Numbered from the stretch's first letter, positions 27,657 through 37,245 are shown. The stretch: DNA of 42,607 nucleotides from Pseudobdellovibrionaceae bacterium (GCA_014378775.1 JACMMZ010000067.1:1-42607), one strand, 5' to 3'. The notes: a model not told the origin generated them from the letters alone. Made by a program: numbers and translations.

Positions 27657-29909
27657 ATGACGATATTTTCTAAACTGAACGTTTTTTGTCTTATCTTGGT
27701 AGCCTCGAGTTATTCTTTCGGGGCCACTGTAGTTTCTATCCCGACCCCCGTCACGTGTACCTTCAACGGTCAAGTCATGGTCAATGACACTCGTGTGGTG
27801 GCCTACCAAAACTCAACTGTACCAGCAGGTCAGACCTGTGTGTCTGAACTTCGCCAATGCGTGGATGGAGTTCTCTACGGAAGTTACGCTTACGCCTCAT
27901 GTAGCGTTAGTGTGGTGCCTAATGCCAGCTGTTTATTCAACGGCCAAACAGTTCCCGACGGTGGATCTGTATCAGCTTTTACCGCCTCTTCAGTCGCTTT
28001 CGGACAATCCTGCACCTCGGTCGCCGAAATCAGAACATGTAACAACGGCGTTCTTTCCGGAAGCGGTGCTTACTCAAGCTGTGATCCCAATGCACCTCGG
28101 GCTTGTTTGTTTAACGCTGTAACAGTGGCTCACGGAGCTTCCGTCAATGCCTTTCAAGCTTCGACGTCGCAGTTCGGAGGGTCGTGTGTGTCTGAAACAA
28201 GAAACTGTTACGATGGGACATTATCCGGATCTTTCGCCTACAATGTTTGTAATATCGACGCTCCCGCAGGTTGTTTATTTGATGGTCGCCAGATGGCTGA
28301 CGGAGAAAATGTTGCGGCGTTTCCAGTATCATCGGTCAGCTACGGTCAGTCTTGTGTTTCTGAAACACGTTCGTGCTCCAACGGTGTACTTTCAGGATCA
28401 AATAATTTTTCATCTTGCACGGTGGGACAACCTGCAAGTTGTGCTTTTGACAACCGAACCATGATAAGTGGTGAATCCGTAACGGCCTATTCTTCGACTT
28501 CGGTTCCTTTCGGACAAATTTGTTCGAGCGAATCCCGTTCGTGTCTTAACGGTCAACTTTCTGGATCTTTCGCCAGCTCTTCATGTCAGGTTGACGCTCC
28601 TTCAAGTTGTTTGTTCAACGGACAAACGGTGGCAAATAGCGGATCCGTTCTAGCTTATTCATCAGCTTCTGTTCCGTTCGGTGGAATTTGCGCCAGTGAA
28701 ATCCGCGCGTGCTCTAACGGACAACTTTCAGGATCGTTTAACAGCGCCGCATGTTCTGTAACGTTACCTGCAGATTGTTCGGTGAATGGCATAGCCGTGA
28801 TACACGGAGCTACAACAACTTTGTTTGTGACCTCAAGTGTTCCATTCGGACAAACGTGTCAATCACAACAACGTACTTGTTATAATGGACAATTATCCGG
28901 TACCGCTACCAATGCCTCATGTGTAGTTGAAAATGCTCCACCAGCTGCAAGTTGTACTTTGAACGGAAAAACAATCGCCAGCGGGTCGGTGGTCACAATT
29001 TACCAGTCCTCATCAGTCGCTTTTGGTAACACCTGCGTAAGCCAAGCACGAAGTTGTTTGAACGGAGTTTTATCGGGATCTTACTTGAGTGAATCATGTT
29101 CCGTCCAACCGGCGGCGAACTGTAGCTTCAACGGTCAAGCGGTCGTGAGCGGGACTTCAGTCATCGCTTACAGCGCAGCCGTAGGATCCCCAACATGCTT
29201 ATCCCAACAACGAACTTGTAGTAACGGTCAGTTATCGGGATCATACACGAATCTAACATGTATGGATTCATTACCTCAGAGCTGTACCCTCAACGGTAAA
29301 ACAATTGCGAGCGGATCTTCGGTGACCGTGTTTGCTCAATCAAGTGTTCCGTACGGGCAAAGTTGTTTATCTGAACAACGACTGTGTACGAACGGTTTAC
29401 TTTCTGGATCAGCCATTAATGAATCGTGTATCATTCAACCGAAACCTCCAGTGGGTCAATGTGAGTCGGCCAAGATCATTTGGGAATTTGCTGTCGATAC
29501 ATCACACAAAATGAGTGGTCGCATGATTTTTGGATCACTAGAATCTCGTTTAAGTCGCGATGGTGGTAAGACATGGATTTACTTAGATCACAGAAATTTA
29601 CCGCAGGATTTGAAAGAAATTTTTAAATACATCACCAAACAACAAAAACTGGAAGGAACAAGCCGCCCAAGAAATTTATTAGTCGATTCAAAACACAAAG
29701 GATACCTTGTGATACGAGCCGAATTCTTACCGGGCTGCGGAGTTTGCAGCTTCAAAGAAAAGAAAAAAGACAAAGAAGACGAAGACAGAGATGATGATTC
29801 AAAAAAACAAAAAAGCTCTGACAAAAAATCGTGTGAAAAACGTCCGGCAAAAAAAGAAATTAAATTTATTTGTGAAGACGTCGTGATCTCAGTTTTATCG
29901 CGAAAATAA
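27657..29909 (+). CDS. Secreted Cys-rich ten-repeat protein with charged C-terminal region
   Basis: Signal peptide; about 55-aa repeats C-x-FNG-x5-G-x2-V-x-A(Y/F)-x2-SSVPFGQxCxSExRxCxNGxLSGSxxxxSC. Confidence 0.9.
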   Translation: MTIFSKLNVFCLILVASSYSFGATVVSIPTPVTCTFNGQVMVNDTRVVAYQNSTVPAGQTCVSELRQCVDGVLYGSYAYASCSVSVVPNASCLFNGQTVPDGGSVSAFTASSVAFGQSCTSVAEIRTCNNGVLSGSGAYSSCDPNAPRACLFNAVTVAHGASVNAFQASTSQFGGSCVSETRNCYDGTLSGSFAYNVCNIDAPAGCLFDGRQMADGENVAAFPVSSVSYGQSCVSETRSCSNGVLSGSNNFSSCTVGQPASCAFDNRTMISGESVTAYSSTSVPFGQICSSESRSCLNGQLSGSFASSSCQVDAPSSCLFNGQTVANSGSVLAYSSASVPFGGICASEIRACSNGQLSGSFNSAACSVTLPADCSVNGIAVIHGATTTLFVTSSVPFGQTCQSQQRTCYNGQLSGTATNASCVVENAPPAASCTLNGKTIASGSVVTIYQSSSVAFGNTCVSQARSCLNGVLSGSYLSESCSVQPAANCSFNGQAVVSGTSVIAYSAAVGSPTCLSQQRTCSNGQLSGSYTNLTCMDSLPQSCTLNGKTIASGSSVTVFAQSSVPYGQSCLSEQRLCTNGLLSGSAINESCIIQPKPPVGQCESAKIIWEFAVDTSHKMSGRMIFGSLESRLSRDGGKTWIYLDHRNLPQDLKEIFKYITKQQKLEGTSRPRNLLVDSKHKGYLVIRAEFLPGCGVCSFKEKKKDKEDEDRDDDSKKQKSSDKKSCEKRPAKKEIKFICEDVVISVLSRK
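27756..29429 (+). repeat. Ten tandem protein-coding repeats (about 165 bp period, diverged at DNA level)
   Basis: Aligned by eye: CTFNGQ, CLFNGQ, CLFNAV, CLFDGR, CAFDNR, CLFNGQ, CSVNGI, CTLNGK, CSFNGQ, CTLNGK units, each with four Cys. Confidence 0.9.
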
Positions 29910-29931
29910 ATTTGATCTGTTTGTGAAAATT

Positions 29932-29961
29932 AAAAAGGGAGTTTAAAAACTCCCTTTTTTT
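29932..29961. terminator. Bidirectional intrinsic terminator between convergent genes
   Basis: aaaaagggagttt-aa-aaactcccttttttt. Confidence 0.9.
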
Positions 29962-30766
29962 ATTTGCAAAGCTTCAATAAAAAGACTTGAAGCTTAATCA
30001 AATTAAAATCAAACGGAAGACTCCATTTAAAATCGGAACACTGGATAAATTTGGGAAAGGCCTGAGAATTTTGAGACGGCTTTTGACCCGTGTCGATTTC
30101 TGACGCAATCTGCGGATAAATGAGTTTAAGAAAATTTTCGTAATGAGCTTTATCCATCAACTGATCTTTATTTAATTTTTTGGCAATTTCGATCGAAGTT
30201 ATATAAGAAAAATACTGCACTGGATCCACCATGACTTTATCTTGGTACAGACGATGAATAAAAGTAAAAAACTGCATTCCTTGTGGCTTATATTCGTTGG
30301 CGATATCAAAATACACCTGCGCGTCCCGATTGGAATTATCCCCTAAAAAAATAACATGAGTCGGTGTTTTGTCTGATAAAAGTTTTCGGATGGATACGTA
30401 CTTATGATTTTCATCATTAAGACTTGGACTATAAAAAACCAGTCCATCCATAAAACGATTCTGAGCTAAAAATTTTTTTCTGGAAGACTCGATGTAATAA
30501 GGCGAATTGGTCACGTAAGAAAATTGGATCTGCGATCCCCAGTTTTTATCTAATTCCGAAAATAATTCGGCCATGCCGGTAAATTGAACCGTCGTATTCA
30601 TTAAGACCAGAAATTCGATTTTATTTCGCGCACTGGCTACTTTGAGAGTGTCATCAATATCGGAAATAACTAAAATTTTTGATGTCCTATCAATGGAAGT
30701 TTGGGCCCAGTTTAAAACCGGAAATAATAAAATGGTGAGTAAAAATAATGCTGTGATTTTTTTCAT
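29960..30766 (-). CDS. App1/DUF2183-like (HAD) phosphatidate phosphatase-like secreted protein
   Basis: Signal peptide; VISDIDDTLK, SYVTNSPYYIESSRKKFL, HVIFLGDNSNRDAQVYFDIA. Confidence 0.75.
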   Translation of the reverse strand: MKKITALFLLTILLFPVLNWAQTSIDRTSKILVISDIDDTLKVASARNKIEFLVLMNTTVQFTGMAELFSELDKNWGSQIQFSYVTNSPYYIESSRKKFLAQNRFMDGLVFYSPSLNDENHKYVSIRKLLSDKTPTHVIFLGDNSNRDAQVYFDIANEYKPQGMQFFTFIHRLYQDKVMVDPVQYFSYITSIEIAKKLNKDQLMDKAHYENFLKLIYPQIASEIDTGQKPSQNSQAFPKFIQCSDFKWSLPFDFNLIKLQVFLLKLCK

Positions 30767-30813
30767 GTCGCAAAACTATCACTCGACGCTATTTTGTCAA
30801 TGAAAGTCCGCAG

Positions 30814-31578
30814 CTAATACTTCACCAGCTTCATCCAAGATAAGGTTTTAAGCACATAATAGGTGATGTCAAACTCCCACCATTTTAACCCGTTTCGAAC
30901 GGACTTCGGATAGCGGTGATGATTATTATGCCACCCCTCCCCGAGCGTTATCAGGGCTAAAAAGGCATTATTTCGGCTATCATCGTTGGTTTGATAGGGA
31001 CGCGTTCCCCACACATGAGATAAAGAATTAATGGTAAAAGTTCCGTGCCATAAAAAAACCGTGCTAACGCAAAATCCCCAGATAAATCCGGTGAAACCAA
31101 AAAAATAAAAAATCGCACTTCCGTAAATAAAAACCGGAACTAACCAATATCGATCCAGCCAAACCAGTTCGGGAAATTTTAAAAAATCTTTGACCCGGTT
31201 AGAATTTGTTTGGCTGTGTTCATCACTTAAGATCCAGCCGATATGCGACCACCAAAAGCCTTTTTGTGGAGTATGAATATCTTCCTCTTGATCAGAGTAA
31301 CGATGATGATCTCGATGATGAGCGGCCCACCAGAGAACTCCTTTTTGGGATGAAGTCATCGCCATAAAAGCTAGAATAAACTGACAGAACCGGTTGGTGG
31401 AAAAGGTGCGATGGGAAAAATAACGGTGATAACCGGCCGTTACAAAAAACATGCGAACTGCATAAAGCCCTACGGCTAAAAAGATGTACCGGATTTGAAA
31501 CGGCAGCATAAAAACCGACAAACAAGTTAGATGCATGACCCAAAAGGGGATTGTATTCGCTTTAAGATAATTTTTCAT
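30814..31578 (-). CDS. Acyl-CoA / fatty-acid desaturase (delta-9 type)
   Basis: Histidine boxes HRYFSHR, HHRDHH, HNNHH; multiple TM. Confidence 0.95.
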   Translation of the reverse strand: MKNYLKANTIPFWVMHLTCLSVFMLPFQIRYIFLAVGLYAVRMFFVTAGYHRYFSHRTFSTNRFCQFILAFMAMTSSQKGVLWWAAHHRDHHRYSDQEEDIHTPQKGFWWSHIGWILSDEHSQTNSNRVKDFLKFPELVWLDRYWLVPVFIYGSAIFYFFGFTGFIWGFCVSTVFLWHGTFTINSLSHVWGTRPYQTNDDSRNNAFLALITLGEGWHNNHHRYPKSVRNGLKWWEFDITYYVLKTLSWMKLVKY

Positions 31579-31605
31579 GGTATTATGCCATCCCGCGGTT
31601 CACAA

Positions 31606-31631
31606 TACGTAATATAACCATTATTAGTTAC
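31606..31631 (-). promoter_or_regulatory. Candidate ECF-sigma promoter driving the desaturase (minus: GTAACT-N16-CGTA)
   Basis: Rc of tacg-N16-agttac; same spacer as the plus-strand copy 61 nt away; 27 nt from ATG 31578. Confidence 0.6.
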
Positions 31632-31666
31632 AAAAGCATGACAAAATCACTGTTTTCGTGAAATCT

Positions 31667-31692
31667 GTAACCTTATGTACAATCGGAGCGTA
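31667..31692 (+). promoter_or_regulatory. Candidate autoregulatory ECF-sigma promoter (GTAACC-N16-CGTA)
   Basis: GTAACC 31667-31672, 16-nt spacer, CGTA 31689-31692. Confidence 0.7.
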
Positions 31693-31699
31693 TACACAA

Positions 31700-32233
31700 G
31701 TGAATGAACGGGAAGATCAACTTAAAAACTTGTTTCTTTTAGCTAAAGATAATGATGAGCAGGCCTACAAAGCTTTACTCGTCGAGATCTCGGGGCTTCT
31801 GCGTGCTTACCTGCTGAAGCTGATGAGTCCTCGTATCAGATCAATAGAACGCGCCGAAGATTTGGTCCAGGAAATCTTGATCACGATTCATCGCAAGCGT
31901 GATCTTTATTCGGTCGACCGCCCGTTTCTTCCTTGGATCTACGCCATCGCGAAGTACCGCTTTATCGATTCTTTGCGGGCGGAATCAAGAAATCCAGAAT
32001 TTGAAGAATGGACAGCACAACAGGATTCCCGCATGTTTTTACCGACCGCCCAAAAGGCTGATGAAGAAAACACTGATGAGATTTTACAAGGACTGACCGC
32101 TCAGCAAAAAGCCATCCTCACGATGGCTAAAGTGGAAGAAGTTCCCCTGAAGGAAATCGCAGAGCATTTTAAAATGTCTGTTTCCGCGGTTAAAGTAACG
32201 ATACACCGAGTTTTAAAAAACTTAAGAATGTAG
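31700..32233 (+). CDS. ECF RNA polymerase sigma factor
   Basis: Region 2 (AEDLVQEILITIHRKRDLYSVDRPFLPWIYAIAKYRFIDSLR) and region 4 (EVPLKEIAEHFKMSVSAVKVTIHRVLKNL). GTG 31700 preferred over the track's GTG 31658 because the candidate promoter lies between them. Confidence 0.9.
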   Translation: MNEREDQLKNLFLLAKDNDEQAYKALLVEISGLLRAYLLKLMSPRIRSIERAEDLVQEILITIHRKRDLYSVDRPFLPWIYAIAKYRFIDSLRAESRNPEFEEWTAQQDSRMFLPTAQKADEENTDEILQGLTAQQKAILTMAKVEEVPLKEIAEHFKMSVSAVKVTIHRVLKNLRM

Positions 32234-32238
32234 AAAAT

Positions 32239-32898
32239 ATGTTAAAGACAGAAAATTTAATTTCAAGACTTTGCGGAGATTTAAAAAATCCCAGTGCATC
32301 AAAAAATTGGTTTGCACAGTACTGGTCTATTTGGACTTTGTTCGCACTTATTTTAACAGCGTTAACCTACGGTATTTCTGTTTTAGCTCCTGAAGAAGCG
32401 CACCTTCCAGAAAATTTAGGAACTTCGGTTTTTAAAATAGAAGTGCTCATGTGGTTCGGTGTCGCGATCCTCTCGTCGATCATTGCTTACCTCAGTTCTG
32501 TTCCTCAAAAATCAAAAGGCTTTCTCATTCCCATCGCTTTTACGGCTTTGACGGTCCTTGTAGCTTCGTTGTTCTTCCGTTTTAATTATGCGCACACGGT
32601 TCAAGATTTTGCGATTGAATTGAATCTGCACCGAGCCGGGTGCGGGATGTTTATTGCCGCTTCTGCAGCTATTTCGACTTGGACTTTATTTTATGTCATG
32701 AGACGAGCCGCTGCTCCGCTTCACGTGCAAACAACAGCAACCTGGGCTGCGCTCAGCTTAGGAGCTTTTTCTGCGATGCTTATGCACTCTGTGTGCGTTC
32801 ATGTATCTGCAGCTCATATTATTTTATGGCATGCTTTACCCATGATCTTGACCGTTGTATTGGCTCGTTTTACTTCAAAAACTTTACTTCGCTGGTAA
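32239..32898 (+). CDS. NrsF / DUF1109 membrane anti-sigma factor
   Basis: Six TM; LHRAGCGMF...RRAAAP...SLGAFSAMLMHSVCVHVSAAHIILWHALPM with two conserved-type Cys; adjacent to the sigma gene. Confidence 0.85.
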   Translation: MLKTENLISRLCGDLKNPSASKNWFAQYWSIWTLFALILTALTYGISVLAPEEAHLPENLGTSVFKIEVLMWFGVAILSSIIAYLSSVPQKSKGFLIPIAFTALTVLVASLFFRFNYAHTVQDFAIELNLHRAGCGMFIAASAAISTWTLFYVMRRAAAPLHVQTTATWAALSLGAFSAMLMHSVCVHVSAAHIILWHALPMILTVVLARFTSKTLLRW

Positions 32899-32901
32899 TG
32901 T

Positions 32902-34155
32902 ATGAAGATTGCAATTATCGGCTCCGGCATTTCCGGATTGACCTCGGCCTATCTGCTTTCAAAAAAACATGACGTTACCGTCTTTGAAGCGAACGATTAT
33001 ATCGGCGGTCACACCGCCACGGTTGACGTTGAAGTTCCGTCAGGAAAATACGCTATAGACACTGGATTTATTGTTTTCAATAATTGGACTTATCCCAACT
33101 TCATCAAATTGATGACCAATTTACAAGTGGCTTGGAAAAATTCCTCGATGAGCTTTAGCGTCAAGTCCCAAAGAAGCGGGCTTGAATACAACGGCACCAC
33201 CCTCAATTCTTTATTTTCTCAAAGATCTAATTTTTTTCGGCCGAGTTTTTACCGCATGGTTTTTGATATCATGCGGTTTAACAAAGAATCCATCGAAGTT
33301 CTCGAATCTCCGCATGACGAAGTTTTAGGAGAATATCTTAAAAAAAGAAATTACTCTGACGAATTTAAAATGAATTACATCATTCCCATGGGAGCCGCCA
33401 TTTGGTCGGCGTCGGCGGAACAAATGGATCTTTTTCCAATTGAATATTTTGTTCGTTTTTTTAACAATCACGGGATGCTTTCGGTCAGTAATCGTCCCGT
33501 TTGGAAAGTGATTGAAAAAGGATCAAGGTCTTACATCGGTCCCTTGATTCAGAATTTTAAAAATAATATTTTTTTAAAAACCAAGGTCCTACAAGTTCAG
33601 CGCGAAAATGACCAGGTTCGGCTGATCACTGAAACCGATGGCCAAACATCACAGCATAACTTCGATCAAATTATTTTTGCTAGCCATTCAGATCAAACAA
33701 TGCAAATGCTGACTGACATGACTCCGCTTGAAAAAGCCATACTTGGGGGATTTTCTTATCAACCCAATTCGGTGGTCTTACACACTGACCTTAGTGTTTT
33801 ACCAAAGCGCCGGTTGGCCTGGGCGGCATGGAATTATTTTATTCCTCAAGCTGATTCAGGTCGAGTGTCCGTGACCTACAATATGAACATCCTACAAGGC
33901 CTAAGCGCACCTGAAACTTTTTGCGTGTCGTTGAATATGGATGCTCAAATTAATCCGAGAAATATTTTACGATCGTTTACTTATGATCACCCTGTCTTTA
34001 CCCGTGAAGCCTTTAATTCTCAGAAACGCTGGAATGAAATCAGCGGAAAAAATAGAACACATTTTTGTGGAGCTTATTGGGGTTACGGATTTCATGAAGA
34101 CGGCGTCAAAAGTGCTCTGCAGGTTTGCGGATCTTTCGGAGAGCATCTGACATGA
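32902..34155 (+). CDS. FAD-dependent amine oxidase / flavin oxidoreductase of the CFA-cluster type
   Basis: IAIIGSGISGLTSAYLLSKKHDVTVFEANDYIGGHTATV dinucleotide-binding motif; downstream DUF1365 and CFA genes. Confidence 0.92.
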   Translation: MKIAIIGSGISGLTSAYLLSKKHDVTVFEANDYIGGHTATVDVEVPSGKYAIDTGFIVFNNWTYPNFIKLMTNLQVAWKNSSMSFSVKSQRSGLEYNGTTLNSLFSQRSNFFRPSFYRMVFDIMRFNKESIEVLESPHDEVLGEYLKKRNYSDEFKMNYIIPMGAAIWSASAEQMDLFPIEYFVRFFNNHGMLSVSNRPVWKVIEKGSRSYIGPLIQNFKNNIFLKTKVLQVQRENDQVRLITETDGQTSQHNFDQIIFASHSDQTMQMLTDMTPLEKAILGGFSYQPNSVVLHTDLSVLPKRRLAWAAWNYFIPQADSGRVSVTYNMNILQGLSAPETFCVSLNMDAQINPRNILRSFTYDHPVFTREAFNSQKRWNEISGKNRTHFCGAYWGYGFHEDGVKSALQVCGSFGEHLT

Positions 34156-34937
34156 ATTTTCAAAGCGCAGTCTACTCTGGAATACTTCACCACCGAAGAC
34201 TCGCACCAAAATATCATGACTTCAAATACCGTGTGACTTTTTATTATCTAGATCTGGCCGAAATCGATGGTATTTTTAAAGTACCGTTACTTTTTTCCAA
34301 CCGCCCGCCTTTTGTTTTTGGATTTAATCGAAAAAATTATCTGGCCGGCGCCGATTCATTAACTCAAGCGGTTCAAGATCTTATTTTAAACAAAACCGGA
34401 AAAAAGCATGAGGGATCGATTCGCATGCTGTCACAGATTACTTATTTCGGATTTTGTTTTAATCCCGTCACATTTTATTACTGCATGAACCAGATAAATA
34501 CGGACGTCGAATTTATCGTGGCGGAAATCACTAATACACCGTGGAATGAGCGAAAAGCCTACGTGTTTGAATGTGAACCGGGAAAAACTCAATTTGAATT
34601 TCAGTTCGAAAAAGATTTTCACGTTTCGCCCTTTTTTCCGATGAATCTTCACTACGTTTGGAAATTTAAAAAACCCACGCCAGCCGACGCTAAATCGACC
34701 TTAAGTGTTTTTATGGAAGACTGGAATGAAACTAAAACCGAATGTGTGTTCTTCGCGCACCTGACATTAAAACCAAAAAGTTTAACTCCATTTAACATTG
34801 GTCTAAACCTTATTTTGTTTCCCTTCATGACGGTAAAAACTGTGGCGGCTATTTACTTTCAATCTTTTTTATTGTTAATTAAACGAGTTCCCTTTTTTAC
34901 GCATCCGGCCAAAAAAGCGCCTAAGCCAGGAGTATGA
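34152..34937 (+). CDS. DUF1365 family protein
   Basis: YSGILHHRRLAPKYHDFKYRVTFYYLDLAEID...LSQITYFGFCFNPVTFYYC; ATGA overlap with the upstream gene. Confidence 0.92.
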   Translation: MNFQSAVYSGILHHRRLAPKYHDFKYRVTFYYLDLAEIDGIFKVPLLFSNRPPFVFGFNRKNYLAGADSLTQAVQDLILNKTGKKHEGSIRMLSQITYFGFCFNPVTFYYCMNQINTDVEFIVAEITNTPWNERKAYVFECEPGKTQFEFQFEKDFHVSPFFPMNLHYVWKFKKPTPADAKSTLSVFMEDWNETKTECVFFAHLTLKPKSLTPFNIGLNLILFPFMTVKTVAAIYFQSFLLLIKRVPFFTHPAKKAPKPGV

Positions 34938-34938
34938 T

Positions 34939-36198
34939 ATGAAGCTCAATAACACCAATACCCATGCCCGATCTGAACCCGCGCTGGGTTTCATAGATAA
35001 TATCATACGTTCCCTATTTTTAAAAAAACTGAGCACAATTCAGAACGGCCAATTGGAAATTATCGAATGTTTTAACGGTTTTGAAAAGCACCACATCTTT
35101 GGAACTAAAACTTTAAATCAGGATCTTCATGGCACAATTAAAGTTTTTAATCCGCAATTTTATTCGCGCATTTTATTTGGCGGCACGATCGGCGCCGGCG
35201 AAAGCTTTATGGACCACGATTGGGAATCTCCCAACTTGGCACAACTGATTCAACTTTTAGCTCGTAACCGTGAGCTGCAAACGGGACTCGACACCGGTTT
35301 GGGATGGCTGATGGCGCCCGGTCGAAAAATATATCACGCCTTTAATAGAAATTCGATGAGCGGCGCCAAGAAAAATATTCATGCTCATTATGATTTAGGA
35401 AATGATTTCTTTAAACTTTTTTTAGACCAAAATTGGATGTACAGCTCAGCTATTTTTAAGTCCGAAGAAACTTCATTAGATGAAGCCCAGTTTGAAAAGG
35501 TCGATCGCATCTGTCGAAAATTAAGATTAAAACCTACCGACCGCGTGATTGAAATTGGCACCGGTTGGGGCGGGTTTGCTCTGCACGCGGCGAAGCACTA
35601 CGGCTGTCACGTGACGACCACCACCATTTCTAAACAACAGTACGATATGGCCGTCGAGCGTATTAACCAGGCCGGATTATCTGATCGGGTGACGATTTTA
35701 TTACAAGATTACCGCTTACTTGAAGGCACTTTTGATAAATTAGTTTCGATCGAAATGATTGAAGCCGTGGGGCTTAATTTCTTAGACACTTATTTTGCCA
35801 AATGCTCAGCTTTACTTAAACCCCAGGGTGAATTTTTATTACAGGCTATCACCATTCGGGATCAGTACTATGAAGCCGCGAAACAATCGGTGGATTTTAT
35901 CCAGCGCTATATCTTTCCCGGATCAGGTATTCCATCAATTGAAAGTATTTTGATGTCCACCAGCTCGCACACGGATCTTCAATTGGCGCACTTAGAAGAT
36001 TTTGGTTTAGATTACGCCAAAACGATCCATATTTGGAACGAACGGTTAATCGCCAATCGTAATCAAATCCTTCAACAAGGTTATTCGGAATCACTTTACC
36101 GCATGTGGCAATTTTATTTTGGCTATTGTGAAGGGGGATTTTTAGAGCGAAGCATTGGCGTATCACAATTTCATTTCCTCAAAGGAGGCCGTCCATGA
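34939..36198 (+). CDS. Cyclopropane-fatty-acyl-phospholipid synthase family
   Basis: HYDLGNDFFKLFLDQNWMYSSAIF; VIEIGTGWGGFALHAAKHYGCHVTTTTIS; YIFPGSGIPS. Confidence 0.95.
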   Translation: MKLNNTNTHARSEPALGFIDNIIRSLFLKKLSTIQNGQLEIIECFNGFEKHHIFGTKTLNQDLHGTIKVFNPQFYSRILFGGTIGAGESFMDHDWESPNLAQLIQLLARNRELQTGLDTGLGWLMAPGRKIYHAFNRNSMSGAKKNIHAHYDLGNDFFKLFLDQNWMYSSAIFKSEETSLDEAQFEKVDRICRKLRLKPTDRVIEIGTGWGGFALHAAKHYGCHVTTTTISKQQYDMAVERINQAGLSDRVTILLQDYRLLEGTFDKLVSIEMIEAVGLNFLDTYFAKCSALLKPQGEFLLQAITIRDQYYEAAKQSVDFIQRYIFPGSGIPSIESILMSTSSHTDLQLAHLEDFGLDYAKTIHIWNERLIANRNQILQQGYSESLYRMWQFYFGYCEGGFLERSIGVSQFHFLKGGRP

Positions 36199-37244
36199 CA
36201 TTTATGATCGACGCCATGGAAAAGGGTTGGTTACCCGATGTGGCTATTCGCTTCGGCATCCGAAAATTATGCCGCGAACGACTTATCTCGTTAGCTCAAC
36301 CCAGTAGTGATCTCGATGAAAAAATGATGAAGCAGTACGTAGATATTCTAAAAAAATCGGCTTTAGCGGTTCACACGCAAGAAGCTAATGAACAGCATTA
36401 TGAATTACCGCCAGAATTTTTTTCGCTGGTTTTAGGAAAAAATAAAAAATACAGCTCCGCTTTCTGGTCGGAGAGCTGTCAGGATTTAAATCAAGCTGAA
36501 GACGAAGCTTTGCAAACAACCTTGGACCGGGTCGAAATTACCGACGGCATGCAAATTCTTGAATTAGGTTGTGGTTGGGGATCGTTGACATTATCCATGG
36601 CCAAGCGATATCCCCGATCAAAAATTGTGGCCTTATCTAATTCTCGCCCTCAACGGGAATGGATTGAAGCCGAAGCCCAAAAGCGTGGTTTAAGTAACGT
36701 GACGGTACTGACGCGAAATATTGCACAGGTCGAAGATCTGGCCGCGGAATTTGGTCCGTTTGACCGCGTAGTCAGCGTCGAGATGTTTGAACACCTCAGA
36801 AATTATGAACTACTTTTTCAAAAGATTTCCAGCTGGATTAAATCTGATGGAAAATTGTTTGTGCATATTTTTACCCATAAAAAATATTCTTATTTTTTTG
36901 AAACCGAAGGCGAAGATAATTGGATGGGTCGCTATTTTTTCACCGGCGGTCAAATGCCGGCTCACCGCCTTTTCTATCAATTTCAAAATCATCTTCAAAT
37001 CGAAAAAGACTGGACTTGGAATGGGTCCCATTACGGTAAAACATCAGAAGCCTGGTTGACGAATATGGATTCTCATCAAAATGAAATCATGAAAATTTTT
37101 GAACCGGTTTATGGATCCCAAGCTCAGATTTGGTTTCAACGTTGGCGCGTATTTTTTATGTCCTGTGCTGAATTGTTTAATTACGCTCAGGGGAATGAAT
37201 GGGGCGTGTCTCATTATCTTTTCACAAAAAAAGCAGGAGTTTAA
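36195..37244 (+). CDS. CFA-synthase-related SAM methyltransferase, coclaurine-N-methyltransferase-like branch
   Basis: EQHYELPPEFFSLVLG; ILELGCGWGSLTLSMAKRYP; WMGRYFFTGGQMPAHRLFYQFQ; GSHYGKTSEAWL. Confidence 0.88.
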   Translation: MTFMIDAMEKGWLPDVAIRFGIRKLCRERLISLAQPSSDLDEKMMKQYVDILKKSALAVHTQEANEQHYELPPEFFSLVLGKNKKYSSAFWSESCQDLNQAEDEALQTTLDRVEITDGMQILELGCGWGSLTLSMAKRYPRSKIVALSNSRPQREWIEAEAQKRGLSNVTVLTRNIAQVEDLAAEFGPFDRVVSVEMFEHLRNYELLFQKISSWIKSDGKLFVHIFTHKKYSYFFETEGEDNWMGRYFFTGGQMPAHRLFYQFQNHLQIEKDWTWNGSHYGKTSEAWLTNMDSHQNEIMKIFEPVYGSQAQIWFQRWRVFFMSCAELFNYAQGNEWGVSHYLFTKKAGV

Positions 37245-37245
37245 T

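Noticed and set aside
27784-28464. Alternative-frame ORFs (27784-28122, 28147-28464, 28144-28332) in the repeat protein
   Set aside because: Out-of-frame readings of the repeat-encoding DNA; the 750-aa frame has the signal peptide and Cys periodicity.
27756-29429. Periodic DNA repeats considered as CRISPR or minisatellite
   Set aside because: Period is about 165 bp, diverged, and explained by in-frame protein repeats; no short identical repeats with unique spacers.
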